In this document: positions 7,730-16,837 of the stretch, one piece after another
How positions within the stretch are numbered: the first letter of the stretch is position 1
Layout of the letters: the number at the start of each line of letters is the position of its first letter
NCBI RefSeq assembly: GCF_013003965.1
Contig: NZ_CP053069.1
Span: 2,077,419 to 2,141,418 of the forward strand
Length of the DNA: 64,000 nucleotides
Origin: Usitatibacter rugosus
GTDB lineage: Bacteria; Pseudomonadota; Gammaproteobacteria; Burkholderiales; Usitatibacteraceae
Direction: 5' to 3'
Made by a program: the position numbers and the translations under genes
The notes under the pieces: generated by a model
What the model was told of the DNA's origin: nothing
Seen by the model: only the letters and a program-made list of their open reading frames with translations
The model's database searches: none

Positions 7730-9665
7730 CGGTTGGCGGCTCGCCGCGCTCGGCGCGGCACTCGTGGCGGCCGCGATCTCGGGATGCTCCGGCGGCTCGT
7801 CGGGCAATGCGGGCGACGGCAACCCCGCGTGCAGCGCCAACTGCCCGCCGCCGCCGCCCACGAACCTCCTCACAGTCGCGGACGTGCAACGCATCGTCGC
7901 GCAGGCCGTGGGCGAAGCGACGGCGCGCAACTCGCCGGCGGTGATCACGGTGGTGGACCGCGTCGGCAACGTGCTCGCCGTCTACGAAATGAACGGCGCG
8001 CCGAAGTTCATCGCGATCAGCAGCGGCCTCGGTGTCACGGGCGGGCTGGACGGCATTCCGACCGGCATCGTCCCGGCGGCGCTGTCGTCGATCGCCAAGG
8101 CCGTCACCGGCGCCTTCCTCTCGTCGCAGGGCAACGCCTTCACGACGCGCACCGCGAGCCAGATCGTCCAGGAGCATTTCCTGCCGCACGAGAGCCAGCA
8201 GCCCTCGGGCCCGCTCTTCGGCGTGCAGTTCTCGCAGCTCACGTGCAGCGACGTGAACCGCAACATGACGCAGGGCACGATCGGCCCGCAGCGCTCGCCG
8301 CTCGGCCTCTCGGCCGATCCGGGCGGCATGCCGCTCTACAAGAACGGCGTCGTCGTGGGCGGCATCGGCGTCGAGGCCAACGGCCTCTATACGATCGACC
8401 GCAACATCCAGGACCGCGACGAGGATCCGGAGGAGCTGATCGCCGTCGCGGGCAGCAGCGGATTCGAAGCGCCCGTGGACCGCCGCGCCGATCACATCAC
8501 CGCCGGCGGCGTCACGTTCCGCTACGTCGACTCCGACGCGATCCGCTCGAACCCCGCGCAGGCCGCACCCTTCGCCTCGCTTCCGGGGCACGTGCTCGAA
8601 GTGCCGAACTATTCGACGGCGGCCGTTCGCGCCGGCACCGCATACGGCACGCCCGCTTCGGGCATCGTGCCCGCCACCGGCGCGCTCGCGGCCGTCGGTG
8701 CGTACGTCCTCGTCAACACGTCGAACGTGAATCGCTTCCCGCCGCGTGCGAGCACGGATGGTCAGCTCTCCGCCGCGGACGTGGAGACGATCCTCGTCGA
8801 GGCGGTGAAGATCGCCAACCGCGCGCGCGCTCAGATCCTGCGTCCCCTCGGCTCGCCGGCGCAGGTCTCGTTCACGGTCGTCGGCACCAACGGCGACATC
8901 CTCGGGCTCACGCGCACCTCCGACGGCCCGCTCTTCGGCATCGACGTCTCGGCGCAGAAGGCGCGCGGAGCGCTGCTGATCTCGAGCGCGCAGGCCGCCG
9001 CGTTGATCCTCGGGGCGCCCGATGCGGAATACCTGAAGTCGCTCGACCCGCTCATCACCCAGCCCAGCTCCATCGCGAGCTACGTCCCGGCCACGCGCGC
9101 CTTCCTCGGCGACATCAACGCGCTCACCGGCAGCACCGCCTGGTCGATGCGCGCGATCGGCAACATCCACCGGCCGTACTTCCCCGATGGCCTGGATACG
9201 TCGGTCAACGGCTCGTTCTCGAAGCCGATCACCTCGTGGAGCCCGTTCAACGTGGGCCTGCAGCTGGACCTCGTGAACAACCAGCTGCTGAAGGCCATCC
9301 TCGGCGATCTCACCGAGGGCTGCGCAGGGCGCGCCTTCGCCGGGAAGCCCGAGACGGCGGACCCGCGCGGCATCTCGATCGCGCGAAACGGCATCCAGAT
9401 CTTCCCGGGCGGCGTGCCGATCTACCGCAACGGCGTGCTGGCCGGCGCCATCGGCATCTCGGGCGACGGCGTGGACCAGGACGACATGATCGCGTTCCTC
9501 GGCCTGCACAACGCGGGGGTTCGCCTCAACAACGGCATCGGCAACGCACCGCTGGAGCGCCGCGCCGACAACCTCACGCCGCAGGGCGTGCGGCTTCGCT
9601 ACGTGCAGTGCCCGCAGGCGCCGTTCAACGATTCGGACGAGCAGAATGTCTGTGCCGGCAAATAG
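7719..9665 (+). CDS. Lipoprotein with two GlcG/HbpS-like domains
   Basis: 648 residues from a GTG at 7719, preceded by GCGGAGGG. A lipoprotein signal ends in AAISGC (lipobox), followed by a Gly/Ser/Pro-rich linker. Two copies of a GlcG/HbpS-like fold follow: the first begins LTVADVQRIVAQAVGEA and contains GGMPLYKNGVVVGGIGV; the second begins LSAADVETILVEAV and contains GGVPIYRNGVLAGAIGI. HbpS family proteins bind heme or small molecules. No CxxCH is present. Its place between the periplasmic decaheme and the outer-membrane barrel suggests a lipid-anchored component of the conduit. The function is unknown. Confidence 0.7.
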   Translation: MRGSGWRLAALGAALVAAAISGCSGGSSGNAGDGNPACSANCPPPPPTNLLTVADVQRIVAQAVGEATARNSPAVITVVDRVGNVLAVYEMNGAPKFIAISSGLGVTGGLDGIPTGIVPAALSSIAKAVTGAFLSSQGNAFTTRTASQIVQEHFLPHESQQPSGPLFGVQFSQLTCSDVNRNMTQGTIGPQRSPLGLSADPGGMPLYKNGVVVGGIGVEANGLYTIDRNIQDRDEDPEELIAVAGSSGFEAPVDRRADHITAGGVTFRYVDSDAIRSNPAQAAPFASLPGHVLEVPNYSTAAVRAGTAYGTPASGIVPATGALAAVGAYVLVNTSNVNRFPPRASTDGQLSAADVETILVEAVKIANRARAQILRPLGSPAQVSFTVVGTNGDILGLTRTSDGPLFGIDVSAQKARGALLISSAQAAALILGAPDAEYLKSLDPLITQPSSIASYVPATRAFLGDINALTGSTAWSMRAIGNIHRPYFPDGLDTSVNGSFSKPITSWSPFNVGLQLDLVNNQLLKAILGDLTEGCAGRAFAGKPETADPRGISIARNGIQIFPGGVPIYRNGVLAGAIGISGDGVDQDDMIAFLGLHNAGVRLNNGIGNAPLERRADNLTPQGVRLRYVQCPQAPFNDSDEQNVCAGK

Positions 9666-11574
9666 CCGCCGGCTCGCCAACGCGATCGCGGGCGCGATGC
9701 TGCTCGCGGCCTTCGGCGCGCGCGCGCAGGTGCCGGCGCCGCCCACGTATCCCGACAAGCCGCCCGAGGGCCTGAAGCCCCAGGTGAACGAGGACGAGCC
9801 GCTGCCTCCGGAACCGAAGGAGGGCGACATCATCCAGCGCCGTCCGGGCACCGGGAGCGAGCCGCTGCGCTTCCGCCCGCCGCCCGCGGAGCCGTGGCAG
9901 CTGCCGGGCCCCACGCGGGGCGCGCCGCGCGAAGCGCCGCCCGTGCCCGACCGCTGGCGGATCATGCAGGCGCTCGGATTCAAGTTCCCGGGCTACGACC
10001 CGTACAACCAGAACGTGCTGAAGGGCGATCTCCCGCTCTGGAACGACCCGTGGCTGAAGGAGAACCTGCCGTGGGTGGCGGAGAAGCTGAAGCCCGACTG
10101 GTTCTTCTCGCTCACCGCGATCTCCGATTCGCTGGTGGAATTGCGCCGCCTGCCGACGCCGGTCGCGCCGCAGACCTCGATCCGGCCGAACAGCGTCGAT
10201 ATCTTCGGCCAGGGCAAGCAGCAGGTGTTCGTCGAGACGCTGATCTTCGAGATGGCGGCGATCAAGGGCAACACGACCTTCAAGCCGCCGGACTACGAGA
10301 TCCGCATCACGCCCGCGATCCAGTACAACCGCGCCGAGGTCGACGAGAACCGGGCGCTGCGCATCGACCCGCGCCAGGGCACCGAGCGCAGCGACAACCA
10401 CGTCGGCCTGCAGACCGCGTTCGTGGACGTCCACCTGCGCAACGTCTCCGACCGCTACGACTTCGATTCCATCCGCGTCGGCATCCAGCCGATCACGTCG
10501 GACTTCCGCGGCTTCCTGCTGAACGACGTGCCGATGGGCATCCGCTACTTCGGCATCCGCGACAACAACCACGTGCAGTTCAACGTGGGCTGGTTCCGCA
10601 AGATGGAGAAGGACACGAACTCGGGCCTGAACGACCCGTGGACGCGGATGCGCAAGGACGAGACGTATCTCGCCAACTACTACCAGCAGGATTTCCCGTT
10701 CGTCGGGTTCACCTCGCAGGGCCTCGCGGCGTTGAACATCAACCGCGAAGGCACGCAGGGCAACTACTTCAACAACAACGGCTTCATCGAGAGGCCCGCG
10801 GCCCTGGGCGACGAGCGCGGCCGCAACTACACGGTGGGCTACCTCGGCTACACGGGCGACGGCCACCTGCGGAACTTCCCGGGCGGGTTCCTCGACCGCT
10901 GGAACCTCTCGACCTCGCTCTACATCGCGCTCGGCCACGAGGACCACAACTCGCTCGCCGGCCAGGGCCAGGACATCCGCGCGGGCTTCGCCGCGGCCGA
11001 GTTCTCGCGCGACTTCAGCTGGATGCGCCTTCGGCTCTCGGCGCTCTACCAGTCGGGCGACAAGGATCCCTACGACCACAAGGCCACCGGCTTCGACGCG
11101 ATCTTCGAGAACCCGCTCTTCGCGGGGGCCGACACCAGCTTCTGGATCCGCCAGTCGGTGCCGCTGATCGGCGGCGGCGGCATCGCGCTCTCCGCTCGCA
11201 ACGGCGTGCTCGCGTCGCTGCGCACCTCGAAGGAGCAGGGCCAGTCGAACTTCGTGAACCCGGGCCTGATGCTGCTCGGCGTGGGCGTGGATGCCGACGT
11301 GCTGCCGCAGCTTCGCCTGATCGGCAACGTGAACTACCTGCGCTTCCAGGACACGACGGTGCTGGGCGTGCTGCGCAACCAGAAGCCGCCGGACCGCGAG
11401 ATCGGCTGGGACGTCTCGGGCGCCGTGCAGTACCGGCCGTTCATGAGCCAGAACGTCGTCCTCAACGCCTCGGCCGCGGCGCTCTATCCCGGCAAGGGCC
11501 TGAAGCAGCTGTATGACGAAGACAAGCGCGGCCCGCAGTACTCGATCCTGTTCAACCTGCTGCTGACGTACTAA
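9646..11574 (+). CDS. Outer-membrane beta-barrel protein of the multiheme operon
   Basis: 642 residues with a signal peptide (ANAIAGAMLLAAFGARAQ), a long Pro-rich periplasmic N-terminus (PPEGLKPQVNEDEPLPPEP) and then alternating amphipathic strands rich in Tyr, Phe and Trp. It ends in LLLTY; a terminal aromatic residue is the usual outer-membrane insertion signal. The start overlaps the lipoprotein gene by 20 bases. Porin-cytochrome systems place a decaheme protein inside such a barrel, and this one lies between multiheme genes, so it is the best candidate for the trans-outer-membrane sheath. I do not see clear similarity to MtrB/PioB; that needs a profile search. Confidence 0.7.
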   Translation: MSVPANSRRLANAIAGAMLLAAFGARAQVPAPPTYPDKPPEGLKPQVNEDEPLPPEPKEGDIIQRRPGTGSEPLRFRPPPAEPWQLPGPTRGAPREAPPVPDRWRIMQALGFKFPGYDPYNQNVLKGDLPLWNDPWLKENLPWVAEKLKPDWFFSLTAISDSLVELRRLPTPVAPQTSIRPNSVDIFGQGKQQVFVETLIFEMAAIKGNTTFKPPDYEIRITPAIQYNRAEVDENRALRIDPRQGTERSDNHVGLQTAFVDVHLRNVSDRYDFDSIRVGIQPITSDFRGFLLNDVPMGIRYFGIRDNNHVQFNVGWFRKMEKDTNSGLNDPWTRMRKDETYLANYYQQDFPFVGFTSQGLAALNINREGTQGNYFNNNGFIERPAALGDERGRNYTVGYLGYTGDGHLRNFPGGFLDRWNLSTSLYIALGHEDHNSLAGQGQDIRAGFAAAEFSRDFSWMRLRLSALYQSGDKDPYDHKATGFDAIFENPLFAGADTSFWIRQSVPLIGGGGIALSARNGVLASLRTSKEQGQSNFVNPGLMLLGVGVDADVLPQLRLIGNVNYLRFQDTTVLGVLRNQKPPDREIGWDVSGAVQYRPFMSQNVVLNASAAALYPGKGLKQLYDEDKRGPQYSILFNLLLTY

Positions 11575-11585
11575 GGCAAAAAAGC

Positions 11586-14500
11586 ATGAACCACGGAGGA
11601 CACGGAGGACACGGAGGAAAACCCGAAGTCGGGGTTGCGCCGACGATGAGTCGCGGGCGCCGCGTCATGCTGTCCCTTGCCCTGCTTTTCTCCGTGGCCT
11701 CCGTGTCCTCCGTGGTTCAACCGCTTTACGGCGACAGCGGGGCCAAGCCCGTCGAGCGCACGTACACCACGTATCCCTCGGCCCCGAAGGCGCAGTCGGT
11801 CACCGATGCGGACAAGAAATCCTTCGGCTGCTTGAGCTGCCACACCGCGTCCGACCGCCCCACGATGCACCAGAACCCGGGTGTGATCCTGGGTTGCGCG
11901 GACTGCCACGGCGGCGATCCCACGGTGAAGTACGAAGGCGAGGCGGTGCCCACGGTGCGGGAGAAGCACGGCGAGGGCGACAAGCACGCGCCGGCCAAGC
12001 ACGGGGAAGGCGCGAAGGAGGACAAGACCTACCACTCCGCGATGGAGAAAGCCCACGTCCTGCCGCGCTACACGCTGGTGTGGGGCTCTTCCGCGAACCC
12101 GGAAATCAGCTACGCCAAGCTGAACAAGGAATCGCCGGAGTTCGTGCGCTTCATGAACCCGGGTGACCTGCGTATCGCCCGCGAGGCGTGCGGTGCCTGC
12201 CACCTGCCGATCATCCAGGCTTCCGAACGCAGCATCATGGCCACCTCCGCCATGCTCTGGGGCGGTGCCTCGTACAACAACGGCATCCTGCCGTACAAGC
12301 GCTACATCCTCGGCGAGGTCTACAACCGCGAGGGGCAGGGCGCCTCGGTCGTGAACCCCGTGAAGCCCGACGAGTTCATGATCAGCAAGGGGATCCTGCC
12401 GTCGCTCAACGCGCTGCCCGCGTGGGAAACCATCCCGCCGGCGGACATCTTCCGGGTCTTCGAGCGCGGCGGGAAAGTGATCCTCTCCACGTTCCCCGAA
12501 GTGGGCATCCCGAACAGCGCCGGCGCCGTGCAGAGGCTGGACGAGCCGGGCCGCCCCGACATCAAGCAGTCGATCCGCGGCCCGGGCACGGGCCAGCGCA
12601 TCGCGGTGCCGGTGATCAACATCACCAAGACGCGCCTGAATGACCCGCACCTCTGGTTCCTCGGCACCAACGAGCAGCCGGGCGACTACCGCCAGTCGGG
12701 CTGCACCGCGTGCCACACGGTGTACGCGAACGACCGCGACCCGGCGCACTCCGGCGTCTATGCGAAGTTCGGCCACGAGGGCAAGACCGCGACGGCCGAT
12801 CCGACGATCCCGAAGAACGAATCCGGCCACCCGATCAAGCACGAGTTCACGCGGGCCATCCCGTCCTCGCAATGCATGATCTGCCACATGCACCAGCCGA
12901 ACGTGTTCGTGAACTCGTACTACGGCACGATCATGTGGGACTACGAGAGCGACGCTCCGTCGATGTGGCCGGAGAAGCAGAAGTACCCGACCGCCGCGGA
13001 GCAACGCAAGATCCTCGACCGCAACCCCGAGGAAGCGGCGATCCGCGGCAAGTGGGGCGATCCGGAGTTCCTGAAGGACGTGTCCAAGATGAACCCGACG
13101 CTGAAGGACACGCAGTTCGCCGACTACCACGGCCACGGCTGGAACTTCCGCGCTGTGTTCAAGCGCGACAGGAAGGGCAACCTCCTCGACAAGAAGGGCA
13201 ACATCGTCGCGGACGATTCGAAGGACAAGTGGGACAAGGACAAGGGCGCGGTGCACCTGAAGTCCATTCACCTGGACCTCGGCTTCCACTGCGTCGACTG
13301 CCACTGGGCGCAGGACATGCACGGCAACGGCCACATCATCGGCGAGGTCGCCGCCGCGGTGGAGATCGACTGCGCGGATTGCCACGGCACGGCGGACAAG
13401 TACCCGACGCTCCGCACCTCCGGCCCCGCGGCACGCCCGGGCGGCCTGGACATGTCGCTGCTGCGCACCCAGGACGGCCGCAAGCGCTTCGAATGGAGAG
13501 GCGACAAGCTCTTCCAGCGCTCGGCGATCTACCCCGACCTCGAGTGGGAAATGAAGCTGGTGAAGGACACCGTCACCAAAGGCAGCGGCGTCTACAACGA
13601 GAAGGCCGCGCGCGCGAAGCTGATGCACAGCGGCGACTCGGGCAAGAAAGGCGAGTGGGGCCCGGGCGGCAAGCCCGAGGACTACGCGCACGGCAACGAG
13701 AAGATGAGCTGCTTCACCTGCCACCTCTCGTGGACCACGAGCTGCGGCGGCTGCCACCTGCCGATCCAGGCCAACTGGAAGACGGAGAGGAACCACTACG
13801 AGGGCGGCGAGACGCGCAACTACGCGACGTACAACCCGCAAGTGGCGAGGGACGACATGTTCCAGCTGGGCAAGGCCGGCCCGGTGAAGAACGGGCGGAT
13901 CACGCCGGTGAGATCGTCTTCGGCGCTGGTGCTCTCGTCGACCAACAGCAACCGCGAGCGCATCTACATCCAGCAGCCGCCGGTGGCCGCGAGCGGATTC
14001 TCGTCCCAGGCCTTCGCGCCGCACTACCCGCACACGGAGCGCACCGAGGAGACCAAGACCTGCACGGACTGCCACGTCTCGGTGAAGAACGACAACAACG
14101 CGATCATGGCGCAGCTCCTCCTGCAGGGCACCAACTACGTGAACTTCATCGGGTTCAACGCGTGGCTCGGCGAGGAGAAGCACGTCGAGGCCGTGCAGGT
14201 CACGGAGTGGGAGGAGCCGCAGGCCGTCATCGGAAGCTACCTCCATCGCTACGCCTATCCGGACTGGTACGCGGACCACGAGAAGCGCGACCGCCGCCTT
14301 CCGGACGCGTACGACCACCGCTCCGGCGGCAACGCCGACTGCGTCGCCATCCGCGGGGAATATCTCTTCGCCTCCGAGGGCGCGGGCGGCATGCGCGTCT
14401 ACGACGTGGCCGGCATCGCCAACAAGGGCGTGTCGCAACGCATCATCAGCGCGCCGTTCTCGCCGCTGGGGCACGACACGCACGTCCCGTCGAAGAACGC

Positions 14501-15506
14501 TTCCTGCGTCGCGATCCCGACCAACCAGCCGATCAACCCGCTGCGCAACCAGGGCGACCTGATGCGCATCACGAACCAGGAACAGCCGTTCCACCCGATC
14601 TACAACTACGCGTTCATCAGCGACAGCGAGGAAGGCCTGATCGTGGTCGACGTGAACACGCTCATGGACGGCGAGCCGCGCAACAACTTCCTCAAGCGCG
14701 CGGTGACGTGGAACGAGGGCGGGGTGCTGAACGGCGCCCGCCACATCGTGATGGGCGGCCACTACGCGTACGTCACCACGCCCACGGGTGTCGTGATCGT
14801 GGACGTGGACGATCCCCTGAAGCCGAAGCTCGCCTCCCAGGTGCAGATGCCGGATGCGCGCCGCTCGGCCCTGCAGTTCCGCTACCTGTTCGTGACGGCG
14901 GGCGACGGCCTGCGCGTGATCGACGTGACCGTTCCCGAGAGGGCGCGGCGGGTCGAGTCGGCCCTGGTGCCGCTCGCCAACGCCCGCGGCATCTACGTGG
15001 CGCGCTCCTATGCGTACGTGGCGGCCGGAGCCGACGGCCTCGCGATCGTGGACATCGAGCGCCCCGAGCAACCGGTGCTGCTCACGAAGTTCACGGCAGG
15101 CGGCAAGCTGGACGACGCGCGCGACGTGGTCGTGGGCACCACCAACGCCTCCGCATTCGCGTACGTGGCCGATGGCAAGAACGGCCTCAAGGTCGTGCAG
15201 CTCACCGCGCCGGACCTCCAGCCCAAGTTCTACGGGTTCGCGCCCGAGCCGAAGCCCAACCTGATCGCGTGGCGCCAGACGTCGTCGCCCGCGCTCTCGG
15301 TGGCCAAGGGCCTGGACCGCGACCGCGCCGTGGACGAGACGGGCGGGCAGATCGCGATCTTCGGGCGCATCGGCGCGCGCCCCTTCACGCGCGAGGAGCA
15401 GCAGCGCTTCTACCTCAACAAGGACGGTACCGTGTGGTCGGTGAGCGATACCGGGAAGTCGGGCGACTACGTGACCATCGGCCCGCGCAAGCTGGAGGCG
15501 AAATGA
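11586..15506 (+). CDS. Large decaheme c-type cytochrome with LVIVD-repeat propeller domain
   Basis: 1306 residues from the first ATG; ATGs at 11646 and 11667 are alternative starts. From 11646 the N-terminus (MSRGRRVMLSLALLFSVASV) is a convincing signal peptide, so 11646 may be the true start. Ten CxxCH motifs lie in the N-terminal 870 residues: CLSCH, CADCH, CGACH, CTACH, CMICH, CVDCH, CADCH, CFTCH, CGGCH and CTDCH. The C-terminal 400 residues carry repeats such as GLIVVDVNTL, GVVIVDVDDP, GLRVIDVTVP and GLAIVDIERP, typical of LVIVD beta-propellers. The predicted location is periplasmic or the cell surface. It probably receives electrons through the barrel encoded just upstream. Confidence 0.82.
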   Translation: MNHGGHGGHGGKPEVGVAPTMSRGRRVMLSLALLFSVASVSSVVQPLYGDSGAKPVERTYTTYPSAPKAQSVTDADKKSFGCLSCHTASDRPTMHQNPGVILGCADCHGGDPTVKYEGEAVPTVREKHGEGDKHAPAKHGEGAKEDKTYHSAMEKAHVLPRYTLVWGSSANPEISYAKLNKESPEFVRFMNPGDLRIAREACGACHLPIIQASERSIMATSAMLWGGASYNNGILPYKRYILGEVYNREGQGASVVNPVKPDEFMISKGILPSLNALPAWETIPPADIFRVFERGGKVILSTFPEVGIPNSAGAVQRLDEPGRPDIKQSIRGPGTGQRIAVPVINITKTRLNDPHLWFLGTNEQPGDYRQSGCTACHTVYANDRDPAHSGVYAKFGHEGKTATADPTIPKNESGHPIKHEFTRAIPSSQCMICHMHQPNVFVNSYYGTIMWDYESDAPSMWPEKQKYPTAAEQRKILDRNPEEAAIRGKWGDPEFLKDVSKMNPTLKDTQFADYHGHGWNFRAVFKRDRKGNLLDKKGNIVADDSKDKWDKDKGAVHLKSIHLDLGFHCVDCHWAQDMHGNGHIIGEVAAAVEIDCADCHGTADKYPTLRTSGPAARPGGLDMSLLRTQDGRKRFEWRGDKLFQRSAIYPDLEWEMKLVKDTVTKGSGVYNEKAARAKLMHSGDSGKKGEWGPGGKPEDYAHGNEKMSCFTCHLSWTTSCGGCHLPIQANWKTERNHYEGGETRNYATYNPQVARDDMFQLGKAGPVKNGRITPVRSSSALVLSSTNSNRERIYIQQPPVAASGFSSQAFAPHYPHTERTEETKTCTDCHVSVKNDNNAIMAQLLLQGTNYVNFIGFNAWLGEEKHVEAVQVTEWEEPQAVIGSYLHRYAYPDWYADHEKRDRRLPDAYDHRSGGNADCVAIRGEYLFASEGAGGMRVYDVAGIANKGVSQRIISAPFSPLGHDTHVPSKNASCVAIPTNQPINPLRNQGDLMRITNQEQPFHPIYNYAFISDSEEGLIVVDVNTLMDGEPRNNFLKRAVTWNEGGVLNGARHIVMGGHYAYVTTPTGVVIVDVDDPLKPKLASQVQMPDARRSALQFRYLFVTAGDGLRVIDVTVPERARRVESALVPLANARGIYVARSYAYVAAGADGLAIVDIERPEQPVLLTKFTAGGKLDDARDVVVGTTNASAFAYVADGKNGLKVVQLTAPDLQPKFYGFAPEPKPNLIAWRQTSSPALSVAKGLDRDRAVDETGGQIAIFGRIGARPFTREEQQRFYLNKDGTVWSVSDTGKSGDYVTIGPRKLEAK
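11587..11719 (+). repeat. Inverted-repeat element (CCACGGAGGACACGGAGG family) overlapping a gene start
   Basis: The left arm at 11587-11615 (TGAACCACGGAGGACACGG...) and the right arm at 11691-11719 are reverse complements over 29 bases with one mismatch. Each arm is built of a 9-base tandem unit, GGAGGACAC. About 75 bases separate them. The design resembles small non-autonomous dispersed repeats. Only one copy lies in the window, so mobility is inferred. The element encodes the N-terminus and hydrophobic signal-peptide core of the adjacent decaheme gene. Confidence 0.75.
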
Positions 15507-16831
15507 GAACCCTCATCCTCACGTTGGCCCTGTGGGTCCCCGCGCTCGCATTCGCGCAGGCGGCCGGGCAGCAGGCGCCGCATCCGCTGCCCTACCAGTC
15601 GAAGGACAAGAACCTGGGAGTGGTGACGTGCGCCAGCAGCCTCTGCCACGGTTCGGTCACGACCTGGAAGGACTCCAACATCCTGCAGAACGAGTACGTG
15701 ACGTGGTCGCGCGTCGACAAGCACGCCACGAAGGCCTACCAGATCCTCTTCAACGAGCGCTCGAAGAAGATCGCCAAGAACCTCGGGCTCACGCAGCCCG
15801 CGCACGAGGCGAAGATCTGCACCGACTGCCACGGCTACGTCCCGGCGAAGGAAGTCCAGGGCGAGCGCTTCAAGATCAGCGACGGCGTCTCCTGCGAGGC
15901 CTGCCACGGTCCCGCCGAGCGCTGGGTGAAGAGCCACACGGCCCCGGGCGCCACGCACGCCGAGAACGTCGCCAACGGGCTCTATCCGACCGACGATCCG
16001 GTGGCGCAGGCGAAGCTCTGCCTCTCCTGCCACTTCGGCAACAAGGACAAGTTCGTCACGCACCGCATCATGGGCTCCGGACACCCGCGCATCACCTTCG
16101 AGCTGGAGACCTTCACGCAGACGCAGCCACCGCACTTCGTGATCGACGACGACTGGCAGAAGAGGAAGCGCCAGTGGGACCCGGTGCGCGTCTGGGCGAT
16201 CGGGCAGGCCCTCGCCGCCGAAGAGATCATCGACGTGCTGCTCGATCCCAAGCGTAGCCGCGACGGGCTCTTCCCCGAGCTGGTGGTCTTCGACTGCCAC
16301 TCGTGCCACCACTCCATGCAGGATGTCCGCTGGACGCCGCGCCTGGGCATCGGACCGGGGCGCATCCGGTTGAACGACGCGAACCTGCTGATGCTGAAGC
16401 AGATCATCCGGCGGACGCTCCCGGGCGACGAGAAGAACTACAACGACCTCGTGCTCGCCATGCACAAGGCGGTGGCGGGCGAGGGCGGGGATGCGATCGA
16501 TGCGGCGAGGAAGCTGCGCGCCGGCCTCGACGTCGTCATCGCCAAGCTTTCCACGCGGGATTTCTCCAACGAGGACCTGCGCTCCATCCTGGCGGGCTTG
16601 ATCGAGGACGGGATGAACGGCCAATACAGCGACTACGCCGGCGCCGAGCAGGCGACGATGGCGATGTCCTCGGTGATGAACTTCCTCGCCAAGCGCGGGG
16701 AGCTGAAAGCCGTGGGCAATGCGAACAAGGCGTTGAGCGGTGTCTACGACGCCGTGAAGGACGACGAGAAGTACTCGCCGCAGAAGTACCAGGCCGCGCT
16801 CTCCGAGCTGCGCAAGACCGTCTCGAGGTAA
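15503..16831 (+). CDS. Cytochrome c554-like multiheme cytochrome
   Basis: 442 residues with a signal peptide (MRTLILTLALWVPALAFAQA). Canonical heme motifs are CTDCH, CEACH, CLSCH and CHSCH. A further CASSLCH near the N-terminus is a CX4CH variant that could bind a fifth heme. The spacing and the segment GVTCASSLCHGSVTTWKDS resemble the cytochrome c554 family, which is often a periplasmic electron shuttle or, in ammonia oxidizers, a hydroxylamine dehydrogenase partner. No hydroxylamine dehydrogenase gene is seen here. The C-terminal third is helical and heme-free. The ATG overlaps the preceding stop (ATGA). Confidence 0.8.
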   Translation: MRTLILTLALWVPALAFAQAAGQQAPHPLPYQSKDKNLGVVTCASSLCHGSVTTWKDSNILQNEYVTWSRVDKHATKAYQILFNERSKKIAKNLGLTQPAHEAKICTDCHGYVPAKEVQGERFKISDGVSCEACHGPAERWVKSHTAPGATHAENVANGLYPTDDPVAQAKLCLSCHFGNKDKFVTHRIMGSGHPRITFELETFTQTQPPHFVIDDDWQKRKRQWDPVRVWAIGQALAAEEIIDVLLDPKRSRDGLFPELVVFDCHSCHHSMQDVRWTPRLGIGPGRIRLNDANLLMLKQIIRRTLPGDEKNYNDLVLAMHKAVAGEGGDAIDAARKLRAGLDVVIAKLSTRDFSNEDLRSILAGLIEDGMNGQYSDYAGAEQATMAMSSVMNFLAKRGELKAVGNANKALSGVYDAVKDDEKYSPQKYQAALSELRKTVSR

Positions 16832-16837
16832 CCGACC

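Noticed and set aside
11571-15071. An open frame of over 1100 codons on the minus strand opposite the large decaheme gene
   Set aside because: It is the antisense of a clear CxxCH cytochrome. Its composition (Arg, Val, His, Asp rich) is what GC-rich third positions produce in the opposite strand, and it has no recognisable domain.
15503-16831. Considered as evidence for ammonia oxidation because of c554 similarity
   Set aside because: No hydroxylamine dehydrogenase, cM552 or amo genes are in the window. The c554 fold is widespread outside nitrifiers.
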